Notes: generated from the sequence alone by a model not told the origin. 33,465 nt of DNA from Pseudobutyrivibrio sp. (GCA_021442555.1 JABUSV010000048.1:1-33465); one strand, 5' to 3'. Positions 1-9,546 are shown, counted from the stretch's first letter. Program-made: numbers and translations.

Positions 1-456
1 TACAGTTACTTTTCCTGTGCCTTTAGACTTGATAGAAGTAACCTTCTTATTCTCTTTAGACTCTGCCTTGTTAGACTTAACACCTTCCTCATATACAGCC
101 TTTAAGACATTACTAGGCATAACCTTTCTTGCATACTGTGATGCAAGCTTATTAAGAGCAGTATTGTAGTTTACTCCAAGCTCTCCATAGTGATACATCT
201 CATTGGAATATCTAACGTATGAAGCTGCAGGAATAGCATCATCATAAGACTCTAAGAAAGTCTGTGCGCTATCTTCGTATTTCAAAGCATTTTCGTACTT
301 GTAATATTGCCAGAATCAGTATCCTGTGATACATTATCCTTAGGCATTCGTATATTATAGTCACTATTAGTGATTACGCGAGTGCCTTTTTTCTACATAA
401 ATACACCCAGATTCTATATATCCCCATTTACTTTTTTTGATTGCATGTTTTTTCAT
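1..456 (-). pseudogene. Decayed/frameshifted ORF remnant, truncated by the left window edge
   Basis: On the minus strand an ATG at 456-454 opens MKKHAIKKSKWGYIESGCIYVEK. Protein-like sequence then continues in other frames (GTRVITNSDYNIRMPKDNVSQDTDSGNI, then WQYYKYENALKYEDSAQTFLESYDDAIPAASYVRYSNEMYHYGELGVNYNTALNKLASQYARKVMPSNVLKAVYEEGVKSNK..., open to base 1). In-frame stop at 318-316. Confidence 0.45.
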
Positions 457-605
457 AAATTGGATGAGTACTATTGCATAGGAACTCAGTAATATAAAAT
501 AATTAATATTTTTCCAAAATAATTGATATACAATTCAATATCAAAATGATATTTATATTTAGCAAATAATTTGAAGAGGAAGGTCATCAGACCGGAAGGG
601 ACATC

Positions 606-1628
606 ATGGAGCTTAACAGAGGAATTAATCTTGGTGGATTTTTATCACAGTGCATCCACACAGAAGAACACTATCATACGTTTATCGTAGATAAAGATTT
701 GGAGAATATCGCTAAGCTTGGATTTGATCATGTACGTCTCCCTATCGATTATAATTTCTTTGAGACTGAAGATGGTACATATATTCCAGATCATTTTATC
801 ATGCTAGACAACATCATTAAAAAATGTCAAAGCCTTCAGCTTAACGTAATCATCGACCTGCACAAGGCCTATGGATATGATTTCAATGACGCAGGCAATG
901 CAGAGAAAAACAATCTCTTTTCCGATGCAAAGCTTCAGGATCGTTTCCTAAAGCTTTGGGAAAAAATATCTGATACCTTTGGCAAATACAACCATGTGGC
1001 ATTCGAATTACTTAATGAAGTAGTTGAGGAAGAAAATGCCAGTGCATGGAATTCATTAATATCAAAGGCTGTAGCTGCTATCCGAAAACATGCAGCAGAA
1101 TCTTTGATAATATATGGCGGCATCCAGTGGAACAGTGCCAAGACTGTAAAATATCTTGACCGTCCTACTGATAAAAATATTTTATTTACCTTTCATTTCT
1201 ATGAGCCATTACTATTTACACACCAAAAGGCCCCTTGGGTTGCCGCAATGGACCCTGACGAGTCAGTGCCTTATCCTGAGAGCATGGAATACTACAAATC
1301 GCATTCCCGCAAATTAGGTTTTCAGGGTGAGGTAGTGACAAAGGCAGATGCCAAGCTGATTGGACCTGAGTTCTACGAGGAACTCATCTTAGAAGCAATA
1401 GAAGCAGCCAATAAAGCTGGTGTAGGGCTCTACTGTGGAGAATTCGGTGTTATTGACCGTGCTCCAGTTCCAGATACACTTCGTTGGTACAAGGATGTTG
1501 ATGCAACATTTAGAAAATATAATATCGGTTGTGCAGCTTGGAGCTACAAGCTAATGGATTTTGGTATTACAGATCCACACTATGCAGATATTTTTGATGA
1601 GATCATTCACCTCTGGATTAACAAATAA
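606..1628 (+). CDS. GH5-family glycoside hydrolase (cellulase/glucanase-like), no signal peptide
   Basis: 340 aa; RGINLGG N-terminus, FELLNEV (acid/base Glu) and CGEFGV (nucleophile Glu) motifs; upstream GGAAGGG ribosome-binding site. Confidence 0.85.
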   Translation: MELNRGINLGGFLSQCIHTEEHYHTFIVDKDLENIAKLGFDHVRLPIDYNFFETEDGTYIPDHFIMLDNIIKKCQSLQLNVIIDLHKAYGYDFNDAGNAEKNNLFSDAKLQDRFLKLWEKISDTFGKYNHVAFELLNEVVEEENASAWNSLISKAVAAIRKHAAESLIIYGGIQWNSAKTVKYLDRPTDKNILFTFHFYEPLLFTHQKAPWVAAMDPDESVPYPESMEYYKSHSRKLGFQGEVVTKADAKLIGPEFYEELILEAIEAANKAGVGLYCGEFGVIDRAPVPDTLRWYKDVDATFRKYNIGCAAWSYKLMDFGITDPHYADIFDEIIHLWINK

Positions 1629-1632
1629 CAAT

Positions 1633-1675
1633 AAAAAGCGATTCCTTTGATAATATCAAAGGAACCGCTTTTTTT
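1633..1675. terminator. Bidirectional intrinsic terminator between convergent GH5 and GHL10 genes
   Basis: Inverted repeat aaaaagcgATTCCTTTGATAatATCAAAGGAACcgcttttttt with A-tract left and T-tract right. Confidence 0.85.
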
Positions 1676-3071
1676 AGTTCTTATATACTCCGGTTACATA
1701 ATTGCGTAAAGCCTGGTTTCCAGACAAACTGCTGTAATTATAATGTATCTCTCCGTCTATCTCTGAAGATGTAGCATTAATCTCCATCTCTCGAGCTATC
1801 ATATTAACACCCTTGTCTTGATACCAGTCACTGGAAGCATCTGTCTCAAAGGTTCTGTAATCAGCCAAACCTATATATAATCTTGTACTGCTGCCTGCTA
1901 CTTGATTCGACCACCAGTTGGCAAGAATCGCATAATCAGCCTTGGAATAGCCTATAGTCCAATATAACTGTGGTGCTATGTAATCAATCCACTCGGACTG
2001 GGCCCACATTCTTGTATCTGCAAAAAGCTGGTTATAGGCTTCCATTCCGTTGGTATCACTGCCCGCAGGATTGTTCTTTTTGTTGGCCCAAATTCCACAA
2101 GGGCTGATACCAAATGCCACATTAGGCTTTGCGGCCTTAATTGCAGGATTTAGAGACTGTACCAAAAGATTAACATTATTTCGTCTCCAGTCTGCCTTGT
2201 TACTAAAGCCATTGTTATAAGCTATAAAGCTGGCATCATCGTTAAAGGCCTCTCCACTTTCATTCGGATAAAAATAATCATCAAAATGTATTCCATCTAT
2301 ATCGTAGTTGTTAACTATCTCCATCACTCCGTCAGTAACCAGCTGTCTTACCTCTGGTATAGCAGGATTAAAATAGTAATTATCCTTGTGCCTTACCAAC
2401 CATTCAGGATGCTGTTTTGCAGGATTGCTGGCTGGCAGATTGACGTATTCTGTATCAAATGCATCGTTATCTCTTGTAACTCTGTAAGGATTAATCCATG
2501 CATGAAGCTTGATTCCATTGTTATGACACTGCTTTATCCAGTATGTCAATGGGTCAAAATCATTATCAGGTGCCACACCCTGTGCGCCAGTACAATATTT
2601 ACTCCATGGATAGATATTAGATTTATAAAAAGCATCACTGGTAGGTCGAACCTGAAGAAAAATATTGTTAATACCCATTGCTGCACAGTTTGCGATAATA
2701 TTATCAGCCTCTGCCTTAAGTGATTCACTGTTGGTTGTTGCAGTATTTGGATAATCGATGTTTCTAAGTGTTGCTACCCACACTCCTCTCATATTGCTAT
2801 CAAGGGTTGGAAGCGATGCTGTCTCTATCACTTCCTCTGGTGTAGGTGTAGGAGTTGGTGTCTCGGTAGGTTCTTCTGTAGGATCAACTGTCTCTACAAC
2901 AACCTCCACAGTAGGTGTAGGAGTAGGTGTTTCAGTGGCAACTTCAACAGCTTCTTCTTGAGGAGGCAATGCCCCCTCAAGCTGCGCTGCAGGCTGACCG
3001 CAGCCAGTTGTCATCATCATAACGCACAGTATTATCCCTGCGCCTCTTCTAATCCTTCTCAAAACACACAT
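1674..3071 (-). CDS. GHL10/YngK-like glycosyl hydrolase lipoprotein (DUF187/PF02638 type)
   Basis: Lipobox-like MMMTTGCG, Pro/Thr-rich linker, then MRGVWVATLRNIDYPN...HAWINPYR...DGIHFDDYFYP, typical of the GHL10 family. The ATG is adjacent to GGGAGG, so TTG at 3062 (MRRIRRGAG...) may be the real start. Confidence 0.85.
   Translation of the reverse strand: MCVLRRIRRGAGIILCVMMMTTGCGQPAAQLEGALPPQEEAVEVATETPTPTPTVEVVVETVDPTEEPTETPTPTPTPEEVIETASLPTLDSNMRGVWVATLRNIDYPNTATTNSESLKAEADNIIANCAAMGINNIFLQVRPTSDAFYKSNIYPWSKYCTGAQGVAPDNDFDPLTYWIKQCHNNGIKLHAWINPYRVTRDNDAFDTEYVNLPASNPAKQHPEWLVRHKDNYYFNPAIPEVRQLVTDGVMEIVNNYDIDGIHFDDYFYPNESGEAFNDDASFIAYNNGFSNKADWRRNNVNLLVQSLNPAIKAAKPNVAFGISPCGIWANKKNNPAGSDTNGMEAYNQLFADTRMWAQSEWIDYIAPQLYWTIGYSKADYAILANWWSNQVAGSSTRLYIGLADYRTFETDASSDWYQDKGVNMIAREMEINATSSEIDGEIHYNYSSLSGNQALRNYVTGVYKN
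2835..2945 (-). repeat. Short in-gene repeat encoding a (TETPTPTPT..EV) Pro/Thr-rich linker
   Basis: Two copies of ETPTPTPT separated by VEVVVETVDPTEEPT; imperfect ggtgtaggagt(t/a)ggtgt repeats on the + strand. Confidence 0.7.
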
Positions 3072-3089
3072 CCTCCCAAACGTATTGTT

Positions 3090-3893
3090 TTAAAGCAATC
3101 CCAAAAAGGCTCCTAAATTACCTCTTTTGCCATTGCTAGCCCTATGAGAAAAGAATATATCATTATGGCAACAAGTGCAAATACCAGATACATGAATATT
3201 GCATTTTTTTATTCCAGCATCTAATAAAACAAGTTCGTTGGCCTTCCACAAATCAAGCTGATAGTGCTTTTCATCAGTCTTATAAGCCACAGACTCCCCA
3301 AATTCTTTGATAAACTGTTCTGCCACATCATTGCTTACCTCGTAACACTTCTGGCAGATAGATGGGCCAATGGCCGCAATAATGTCTTCTGGATTGCTGC
3401 CAAATTCTAGTATCATCTTATCAACTGTAGCCTGCCCCATTCTATTAACTGTACCCTTCCAGCCAGAATGAGATAAACCGATTGCTTTCTTAACAGGGTC
3501 AACAAAATATAGCGGCACACAATCAGCATAAAAAGTAGCCAGGACTATACCTGGCTCATTAGTTACCATTCCATCAATATCAACTATATCAAGAGGCTTT
3601 GTAACCCCTCGGCCGGCATCCTTTGCTCCCACCCTTTGCACATTGGTGGTATGGGTTTGCATAGAACATATTATGACATCATCTTCTACTCCAAGAGCCT
3701 TAGCTACTCTGTGATAATTCTCTCTTACTGCCTCTGGCTCATCCCCCTGATTAAAGTTAAGATTCAGACTCTCTTGATAGCCATGAGAAGCACCACCTAT
3801 TCTGGTGGTAAACAGATGTCTTACAAGCTCGGTATCTGCCAGGGCCTCAAATTCGTAATACGGAATAATTCCTTCTTTTTCTACATATCTCAT
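3090..3893 (-). CDS. pgeF: Peptidoglycan editing factor PgeF (YfiH/laccase-domain, DUF152)
   Basis: VRHLFTTRIGGAS, DCVPLYFVDP, GLSHSGWKGTVNRMG, IGPSICQKCYEV, CHNDIFFSHRASNGKRG. Confidence 0.9.
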   Translation of the reverse strand: MRYVEKEGIIPYYEFEALADTELVRHLFTTRIGGASHGYQESLNLNFNQGDEPEAVRENYHRVAKALGVEDDVIICSMQTHTTNVQRVGAKDAGRGVTKPLDIVDIDGMVTNEPGIVLATFYADCVPLYFVDPVKKAIGLSHSGWKGTVNRMGQATVDKMILEFGSNPEDIIAAIGPSICQKCYEVSNDVAEQFIKEFGESVAYKTDEKHYQLDLWKANELVLLDAGIKKCNIHVSGICTCCHNDIFFSHRASNGKRGNLGAFLGLL

Positions 3894-3905
3894 ATTATTT
3901 TTATC

Positions 3906-4793
3906 TTATCCCTTTACACTTCCCTGCAGTGTAACACCTTCTATAAGCTGCTCCTCTCCAAACAGGTATATCAGAAGACTAGGTATCATGTAAATTGTTG
4001 CAACTGCAAATGCAATACCTACATCCCCTGAATTGATTTTTACCAAATAAATAGATAACGGATATTTAAATTCGTCTGTAAAGAATAAGAGCGGCTGTTC
4101 CACCATATTCCAATAGTCTATAAATACCAGTATAGCGCAGGATGTAATAATCCCCTTACTCATTGGAGTACATATCTTCAAAAACACCTGAAGTTCGCTG
4201 GCCCCATCAATCATGGCAGCCTCAAATAGAGAGCTCGGTATTCTTTTCATAAACTTGGTTAACAGATATACGCTAAACGGTGAAAATATACCCGGAAGCC
4301 AGATACTCCAGTTAGTATCCAAGAGATTCATCAACCTGAGTACCATATAGTTTGGTACCAAAGTAACCTGATATGGCATCATCATAAGAATTATATATGC
4401 AAAAAATATAATGGCAGACAGTTTCCCCTTTGTTCTTGTAAATCCATAGGCAGCAAAAACTGCAACTATCAACTGAAAAAATACAATTGGCACTACCAGT
4501 ATTATAGAATTCCAGAATTTAATCAGATAATCAGGGCTCTTAAACAATACAGTTGCATACTGAGAAAAGCTGACCATATCTGGTAAAAATTTGAGATTAG
4601 CTGTATCTGATACATATTTTTTGCCATCTGACAGGCCCTTAAAAATACTGCCGTAGTTGGATACTATCTCTGACTCTGACATGAATGAGTTGGTTACTGT
4701 AAGTACTATAGGAACCAAAAACATAACTGCCGTAAATACAGCCAATATGGTAAGGATGACGTTGATAATATGTCTCTTTTTCTCTTTTATCAT
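3906..4793 (-). CDS. Carbohydrate ABC transporter permease (MalG/CUT1-like)
   Basis: Multi-TM protein; EAAMIDGASELQVFLKICTPMSKG is the EAA loop. Confidence 0.9.
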   Translation of the reverse strand: MIKEKKRHIINVILTILAVFTAVMFLVPIVLTVTNSFMSESEIVSNYGSIFKGLSDGKKYVSDTANLKFLPDMVSFSQYATVLFKSPDYLIKFWNSIILVVPIVFFQLIVAVFAAYGFTRTKGKLSAIIFFAYIILMMMPYQVTLVPNYMVLRLMNLLDTNWSIWLPGIFSPFSVYLLTKFMKRIPSSLFEAAMIDGASELQVFLKICTPMSKGIITSCAILVFIDYWNMVEQPLLFFTDEFKYPLSIYLVKINSGDVGIAFAVATIYMIPSLLIYLFGEEQLIEGVTLQGSVKG

Positions 4794-5668
4794 TATTCGT
4801 CCTCCAAATCCTTGCCAAAATAATTCTCCACAGCAAACAACAGACCAATAATGATAATCATAACAATAGACATGTATATTGCAGCAGTAGACAGCTTTTG
4901 ATAATCGACTGACTGAAAGGTGTTGTTCATGTAATGCTGGAGCATGTACAATCCCTCTACCGGATATCCACCAGTGAGCATATATATCTCTCTAAAAATC
5001 TTAAATGAATTGATGGTGGACAAAAATATAGTAAATACAATGGTTGGCATCAGATATCTTATCTTTACAGAAAAGAATATGCGCCATTTTCCTGCACCAT
5101 CTAGCTTGGCAACCTCGATAATATCCTCCGGTATTGCACTCATGGCTGACAAAAACAAAATCATGTTATAACCAAGATTTTTCCATAAAAACAACAGCAG
5201 AATAACCAGCATACCAGCCGATGTCTTAAGCCAGTCAACTTTACCTGCGCCGCATTTTTCTATAAGCTCATTAACAACACCGCTGTAGTCAAACAGTACC
5301 TGCCATATAAGAACTATCGATGCTATAGGAACCATAAGAGGTGTTAAAAAAGCACTTCTAAGATGACTCTTGAAATATATTCCTGAATTAAGCCAAAATG
5401 CCAAAACAAGCGATAGTACAACAGCCAATGGCACTGCTGTCATGGAAAAAAGTGTAGTGTTTTTTATTGCCTGAATAAAAGCGTCATTTCTTGCCAGCTT
5501 AATATAGTTCTCCAATCCAACAAAATCCTTTTTGATGGGGTTGTTGATTAGAGAAAAATATATAACTACAACAAAAGGAGCAACATAAAACAGCAACATT
5601 CCCAATGCGCTTGGTGCCATATACAGACTTGTGATTTGAAATTTAAACTTACTCTTATTTTTTTTCAT
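4793..5668 (-). CDS. Carbohydrate ABC transporter permease (MalF/CUT1-like)
   Basis: Multi-TM protein; EVAKLDGAGKWRIFFSVKIRYLMP EAA loop; stop/start overlap with the downstream permease. Confidence 0.9.
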   Translation of the reverse strand: MKKNKSKFKFQITSLYMAPSALGMLLFYVAPFVVVIYFSLINNPIKKDFVGLENYIKLARNDAFIQAIKNTTLFSMTAVPLAVVLSLVLAFWLNSGIYFKSHLRSAFLTPLMVPIASIVLIWQVLFDYSGVVNELIEKCGAGKVDWLKTSAGMLVILLLFLWKNLGYNMILFLSAMSAIPEDIIEVAKLDGAGKWRIFFSVKIRYLMPTIVFTIFLSTINSFKIFREIYMLTGGYPVEGLYMLQHYMNNTFQSVDYQKLSTAAIYMSIVMIIIIGLLFAVENYFGKDLEDE

Positions 5669-5696
5669 GATATAGTTATACCACTTTCAAATAAAA

Positions 5697-5723
5697 AGGT
5701 GTACTACTTTTTGTAGTACACCT
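5697..5723 (-). terminator. Intrinsic terminator downstream of the methyltransferase
   Basis: Perfect 11-bp stem AGGTGTACTAC-ttttt-GTAGTACACCT, followed on the minus strand by a T-rich tract. Confidence 0.8.
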
Positions 5724-5728
5724 GAAAA

Positions 5729-6523
5729 TTATTTTCCTTTTTCTCTTGCAACAATGTATATCCTCTCACTGACATCTGTTACAACATCGTGGGTGTCAGC
5801 ATCAATAGCTTCCACAAATTCCATCCCCGCTATACTTAGCAACGATTTTACCTCCGCTAAGGTATAACCTCTCTGATAGTGCGTTTCATAATATCTGCTA
5901 AAAAGCTCCTCCTTGGTATTCTCCTTAACAAATATCGTCAAATCATATTCATTAATATGCTCATCTTCATGATAGTAGTTTTCCCAAATAAAGCTGGCAT
6001 CCTCACGATTTTCAGCTATGGTTGTATCTCCTATTACCGTCTCATATTTATATAAAGTATTAAAATCAAAAATAAACAGTCCCTTAGGATAGAGATAGTT
6101 ATTTACAAGTTTAAATACTGTAACAAGGTCCTCATCCTCTAAAATATAGTTGATGCTGTCACATACGCTGATAACAGTACCTACTGTACTGTATAGCTCA
6201 AGTTCTCTCATATCCTGCATAAGATACAGAATATCCTTGCCGCTTGCAGCCTTCTTGTCCATAGCAATCTCTAACATATCCATAGAATTGTCTATGCCTA
6301 TCATATCAAAGCCCGCATCTGCCATGAGTTCAGTCAGTGTACCAGTTCCACAGCCCAAATCAAGCACCAGATTGCGTTCCTGACTAAGAGGGTCATCTGA
6401 TACCTTTTCTGGTGTTTTGCCATGTTTTGCCATTAACTCCAACAGATAATCAGCCCACTGAGTATATGGTACATTGTCCATGAATTTATCGTATACATAT
6501 GCAAATGAGTGGTATGAGTTCAT
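5729..6523 (-). CDS. Class I SAM-dependent methyltransferase
   Basis: LDLGCGTGTLTELMADAGFDMIGIDNS SAM-binding motif. Start set to ATG 6523 (MNSYHSFAYVYDKFMDNVPY) because AAGGAG precedes it; the ORF track extends to 6574. Confidence 0.85.
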   Translation of the reverse strand: MNSYHSFAYVYDKFMDNVPYTQWADYLLELMAKHGKTPEKVSDDPLSQERNLVLDLGCGTGTLTELMADAGFDMIGIDNSMDMLEIAMDKKAASGKDILYLMQDMRELELYSTVGTVISVCDSINYILEDEDLVTVFKLVNNYLYPKGLFIFDFNTLYKYETVIGDTTIAENREDASFIWENYYHEDEHINEYDLTIFVKENTKEELFSRYYETHYQRGYTLAEVKSLLSIAGMEFVEAIDADTHDVVTDVSERIYIVAREKGK

Positions 6524-6586
6524 TGAAATCTCCTTATATTCCCTGTTTCTTTGACATATTAGAGTATATCGCAAAACAAAATAAGA

Positions 6587-6604
6587 GACCAGCCTAAGCT
6601 GGTC
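6587..6604 (-). terminator. Hairpin terminator at the end of the GH3-GtrA-GH3 operon
   Basis: GACCAGC-ctaa-GCTGGTC stem, followed on the minus strand by a T-rich run (CTTATTTTGTTTTG). Confidence 0.65.
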
Positions 6605-6621
6605 CCTTAGATTAACAACTG

Positions 6622-9546
6622 CTATTCACTTACTATTGTTGCTGCATTTGTTCTCTTCTTATATTTTTTAAGAAGTACTACCTCAAGTAGAATCAGAACA
6701 GCTGCCAGAGCAACATCTGCACCAACTACAGTCTTAACCCAAGCAGGAAGCTTGTCCGCATTGGCGATTGCACGGCTGTTAGCTACAGTATATAAGATAT
6801 TGTGAGCTGAATTTCTGGCTGCTACTACATTGCTGGCTGTGGACAGATCTGGATGATTTACTCCCATATCCATAGGACAAAGCATAATATCTGTACCATT
6901 GTAGATAGCCTGAGTAGCATTCATGTATCCATATACTCCGAAGTAATCTGTGAGAACCATGCCTCTAAAGCCCCACTCACCGCGAAGGATATCAGTCTGA
7001 ACCGGCTTGTATGCACCAGACCATGTGGTACCAATGTAGTTGAAGGATGCCATAAGTGCTGCTGGGATGTTTTCTGCAACGCAGCCCTTAACAGCTATCT
7101 CAAAAGCCTTGAGATAGTTTTCACGAGCAGCCTGCTCTGTTGTCCATGTACACATCATATTGGTACGATTAGTTTCCTGATCATTTAAAGCATAGTGCTT
7201 GAAGTATGAGTACACTCCACTTTCTGCTGCACCCTTGGCTGCCTCAAGAGCCATGTATCCCGATATAACTGCATCCTCTGAGTAGTACTCAAAATTACGT
7301 CCGGCAAATGCAGATCTGTGAATATTCATGGCTGGCGCATACCAACCTGATACATTCATCTCATCTGCCATCTTGCCAATACCCTGACCAAATGCTCTGG
7401 CAAGGTCTACATTCCAGGTAGCTGCAATCATGGTTGCTGCTGGATAGCCGATTGAAGATGCGCCTGTAAAATTGTTGTTAATGGAAGCTGGGCCATCACA
7501 GTCTGTTGTACCTGGATCGCCTACTGATGCAACTGCAGGTGTTGAATAACCACCATTTGCAATAAGGTTGTCCATATCCTCTACAGTAAGCTGATCTAAA
7601 AGTGTATCCCACTTTGGATCGTCATAGCTTAATCCTGTCATATCTTTTAAAGAAAGACCGTTTTTTGCACCAGTTGTTGGCATAACAGCTGACTCGTCTG
7701 GTGTAAATCCGCTAATAAAAGCATTGCTAAGATTTGTAAATGATGCAAGCTGAGCTTCTGTCATCTCATAATTGGTTGGAGCTGCTGTGGCCTCTGCATA
7801 ATTAGCAAATCCATCAGCACGAGAAAGGTATGTAACCTCTCCAACTGCATCCTGCATTTTATTTGTTGCTGCTTCAACATCAGTTGTGCGACCATCAGAA
7901 TACACTATATCTGAAGCTACAGCATACACTTCAGAATCAAGTATAGTGTGTGCGTCACCATTAACAGAGATTATATAATCGCCTGCTTCAAGTACATAGC
8001 ATCCCTTGCCCTTTTCATCAAAGGAAGCCAAATCTTCTGTGTTTACTGTTATGGTAAGAGTCTGGCTCTCTCCTGGCTTGATTACATCTGTTTTATCAAA
8101 TGCAATAAGATTGCAGGCAGATTTTTCAATACCACCATTTGTATATGGAGGGTTTGAATATACCTCTACAACATCCTTGCCAGCTACTGAACCAGTATTT
8201 GTAACTGTTACATCAAATGTAAGCACACCATCTGACTCTGTAACAGGTCCCATATCCTGGGCAAAGGTTGTATATGAAAGACCATATCCAAATGGATACA
8301 TAACAATAGAGTCATAATCAAATTCCATGTTGCCTGCCAATGCCTCAGCATAAGCTGTCTCATAGAACTTATAACCTACATAAATATCTTCTACATAGTT
8401 AACAAAATTTGGCTTAACCTCTGGGCTAAACTGTGATGCTTCTACAGTATACTGGTCAGCATTTGTATATCCAAAGAAACCAAAATTGTTGTACCAAGGT
8501 GTTGCTGTAAGATCCTTTACAAAAGTGTCTACTGTCTTACCTGATGGATTAACCTCACCTGTAAGAATCTCTCCAAGTGCAGTAAATCCAGTCTGACCTG
8601 CTCCTGCTGTCCAGATACATGCATCTACATCCAATTCATCAACAAAGCCAAGCTCCATTGCATTTGCTGCATTGACTACCACGATAACATTTGCGTAATC
8701 TGAGCAAACCTTCTCCATCATGGCACGTTCTCTGTTGGTAAGCTCAAGATAGTGCTTAGACGCATCAAGGTCATCCTTGTTTGAGCTTATACGTACACCG
8801 GATACGCCAAACATTCCACCACCATTATCTACAAAGGTATCTTCACCATCGTAACTCATAGGAAGGTCAGCGCCCTCTCCACCTGAACGGGCTATTACTA
8901 CTACTGCTGTATCAGAGAAGCTTTTAGCTGAATCAAAAATACCTGCTGCATTATAATCATCCATTGATGGTTCTGGAATGGTCCAATCCTGACCAAACAT
9001 ACCAACAGTTGGTCTGACTGCTGCATAATTCTTGTAAAAATCAACAAGCTCCTGATTTACCTCAAAGCCTGCATCTGTAAGTGACTGAATGATATCTACC
9101 TTTGGATAAGCATCTGAAGTAGAACCTGATCCAGTTCCTCCATATACAGGGTTTGTTGAAGACCAACCAAACACGTTAATCTTGCCCTTGTTTGAAAGTG
9201 GAAGTGTATTCGATTCATTCTTGAGTAGAACCATACCTTCTTCAGCTATTTCAGTACAGGTCTTTTGTGACTCCTCAATAGACTTGTCTGATATCTGGCC
9301 CCCACCTAATGCCAATGATACAAGCGTATTCATTGGTCCTGTTACTACGATGTTAATAATTACTACCAATGCAAGTAAAAAAGCTAACCATGTCTGTCCA
9401 CGAAGAAGCTTTTTTGTTGCTACAGGCTGTTTTCTAACCACAACTGTCATGACAATAGCAAGTACAAGTACAATAGCGATTGCTATAAGCTGTGGCTTAC
9501 AAGACTGTAATGCGGCAATTACGTCGCTAGGGTTAATTGCTAACAT
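6622..9546 (-). CDS. Membrane-anchored GH3 beta-glycosidase with permuted domain order
   Basis: Two N-terminal TM segments (LIAIAIVLVLAIVMTVVV; TWLAFLLALVVIINIVV) and one C-terminal TM (VALAAVLILLEVVLLKKYKKR). The C-type alpha/beta domain (GMVLLKNESNTLPL) and FnIII precede the TIM-barrel motifs (DCDGPAS, GRNFEYYSEDA, KHYALNDQETNR, VLTDYFG). Confidence 0.9.
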   Translation of the reverse strand: MLAINPSDVIAALQSCKPQLIAIAIVLVLAIVMTVVVRKQPVATKKLLRGQTWLAFLLALVVIINIVVTGPMNTLVSLALGGGQISDKSIEESQKTCTEIAEEGMVLLKNESNTLPLSNKGKINVFGWSSTNPVYGGTGSGSTSDAYPKVDIIQSLTDAGFEVNQELVDFYKNYAAVRPTVGMFGQDWTIPEPSMDDYNAAGIFDSAKSFSDTAVVVIARSGGEGADLPMSYDGEDTFVDNGGGMFGVSGVRISSNKDDLDASKHYLELTNRERAMMEKVCSDYANVIVVVNAANAMELGFVDELDVDACIWTAGAGQTGFTALGEILTGEVNPSGKTVDTFVKDLTATPWYNNFGFFGYTNADQYTVEASQFSPEVKPNFVNYVEDIYVGYKFYETAYAEALAGNMEFDYDSIVMYPFGYGLSYTTFAQDMGPVTESDGVLTFDVTVTNTGSVAGKDVVEVYSNPPYTNGGIEKSACNLIAFDKTDVIKPGESQTLTITVNTEDLASFDEKGKGCYVLEAGDYIISVNGDAHTILDSEVYAVASDIVYSDGRTTDVEAATNKMQDAVGEVTYLSRADGFANYAEATAAPTNYEMTEAQLASFTNLSNAFISGFTPDESAVMPTTGAKNGLSLKDMTGLSYDDPKWDTLLDQLTVEDMDNLIANGGYSTPAVASVGDPGTTDCDGPASINNNFTGASSIGYPAATMIAATWNVDLARAFGQGIGKMADEMNVSGWYAPAMNIHRSAFAGRNFEYYSEDAVISGYMALEAAKGAAESGVYSYFKHYALNDQETNRTNMMCTWTTEQAARENYLKAFEIAVKGCVAENIPAALMASFNYIGTTWSGAYKPVQTDILRGEWGFRGMVLTDYFGVYGYMNATQAIYNGTDIMLCPMDMGVNHPDLSTASNVVAARNSAHNILYTVANSRAIANADKLPAWVKTVVGADVALAAVLILLEVVLLKKYKKRTNAATIVSE

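Noticed and set aside
2286-2723. 145-aa plus-strand ORF
   Set aside because: Antisense to the well-supported GHL10 gene; no recognisable domain, biased composition.
2758-2961. 67-aa Val/Gly/Ser-rich ORF and possible CRISPR-like repeat
   Set aside because: It is the reverse strand of the PT-rich linker; repeats are short, imperfect and lack spacers.
3636-4031. 131-aa plus-strand ORF
   Set aside because: Spans the pgeF/permease junction antisense; both minus-strand genes are clearly real.
8006-8317. 103-aa plus-strand ORF
   Set aside because: Antisense to the FnIII region of the TM-anchored GH3; no motif or good ribosome-binding site.
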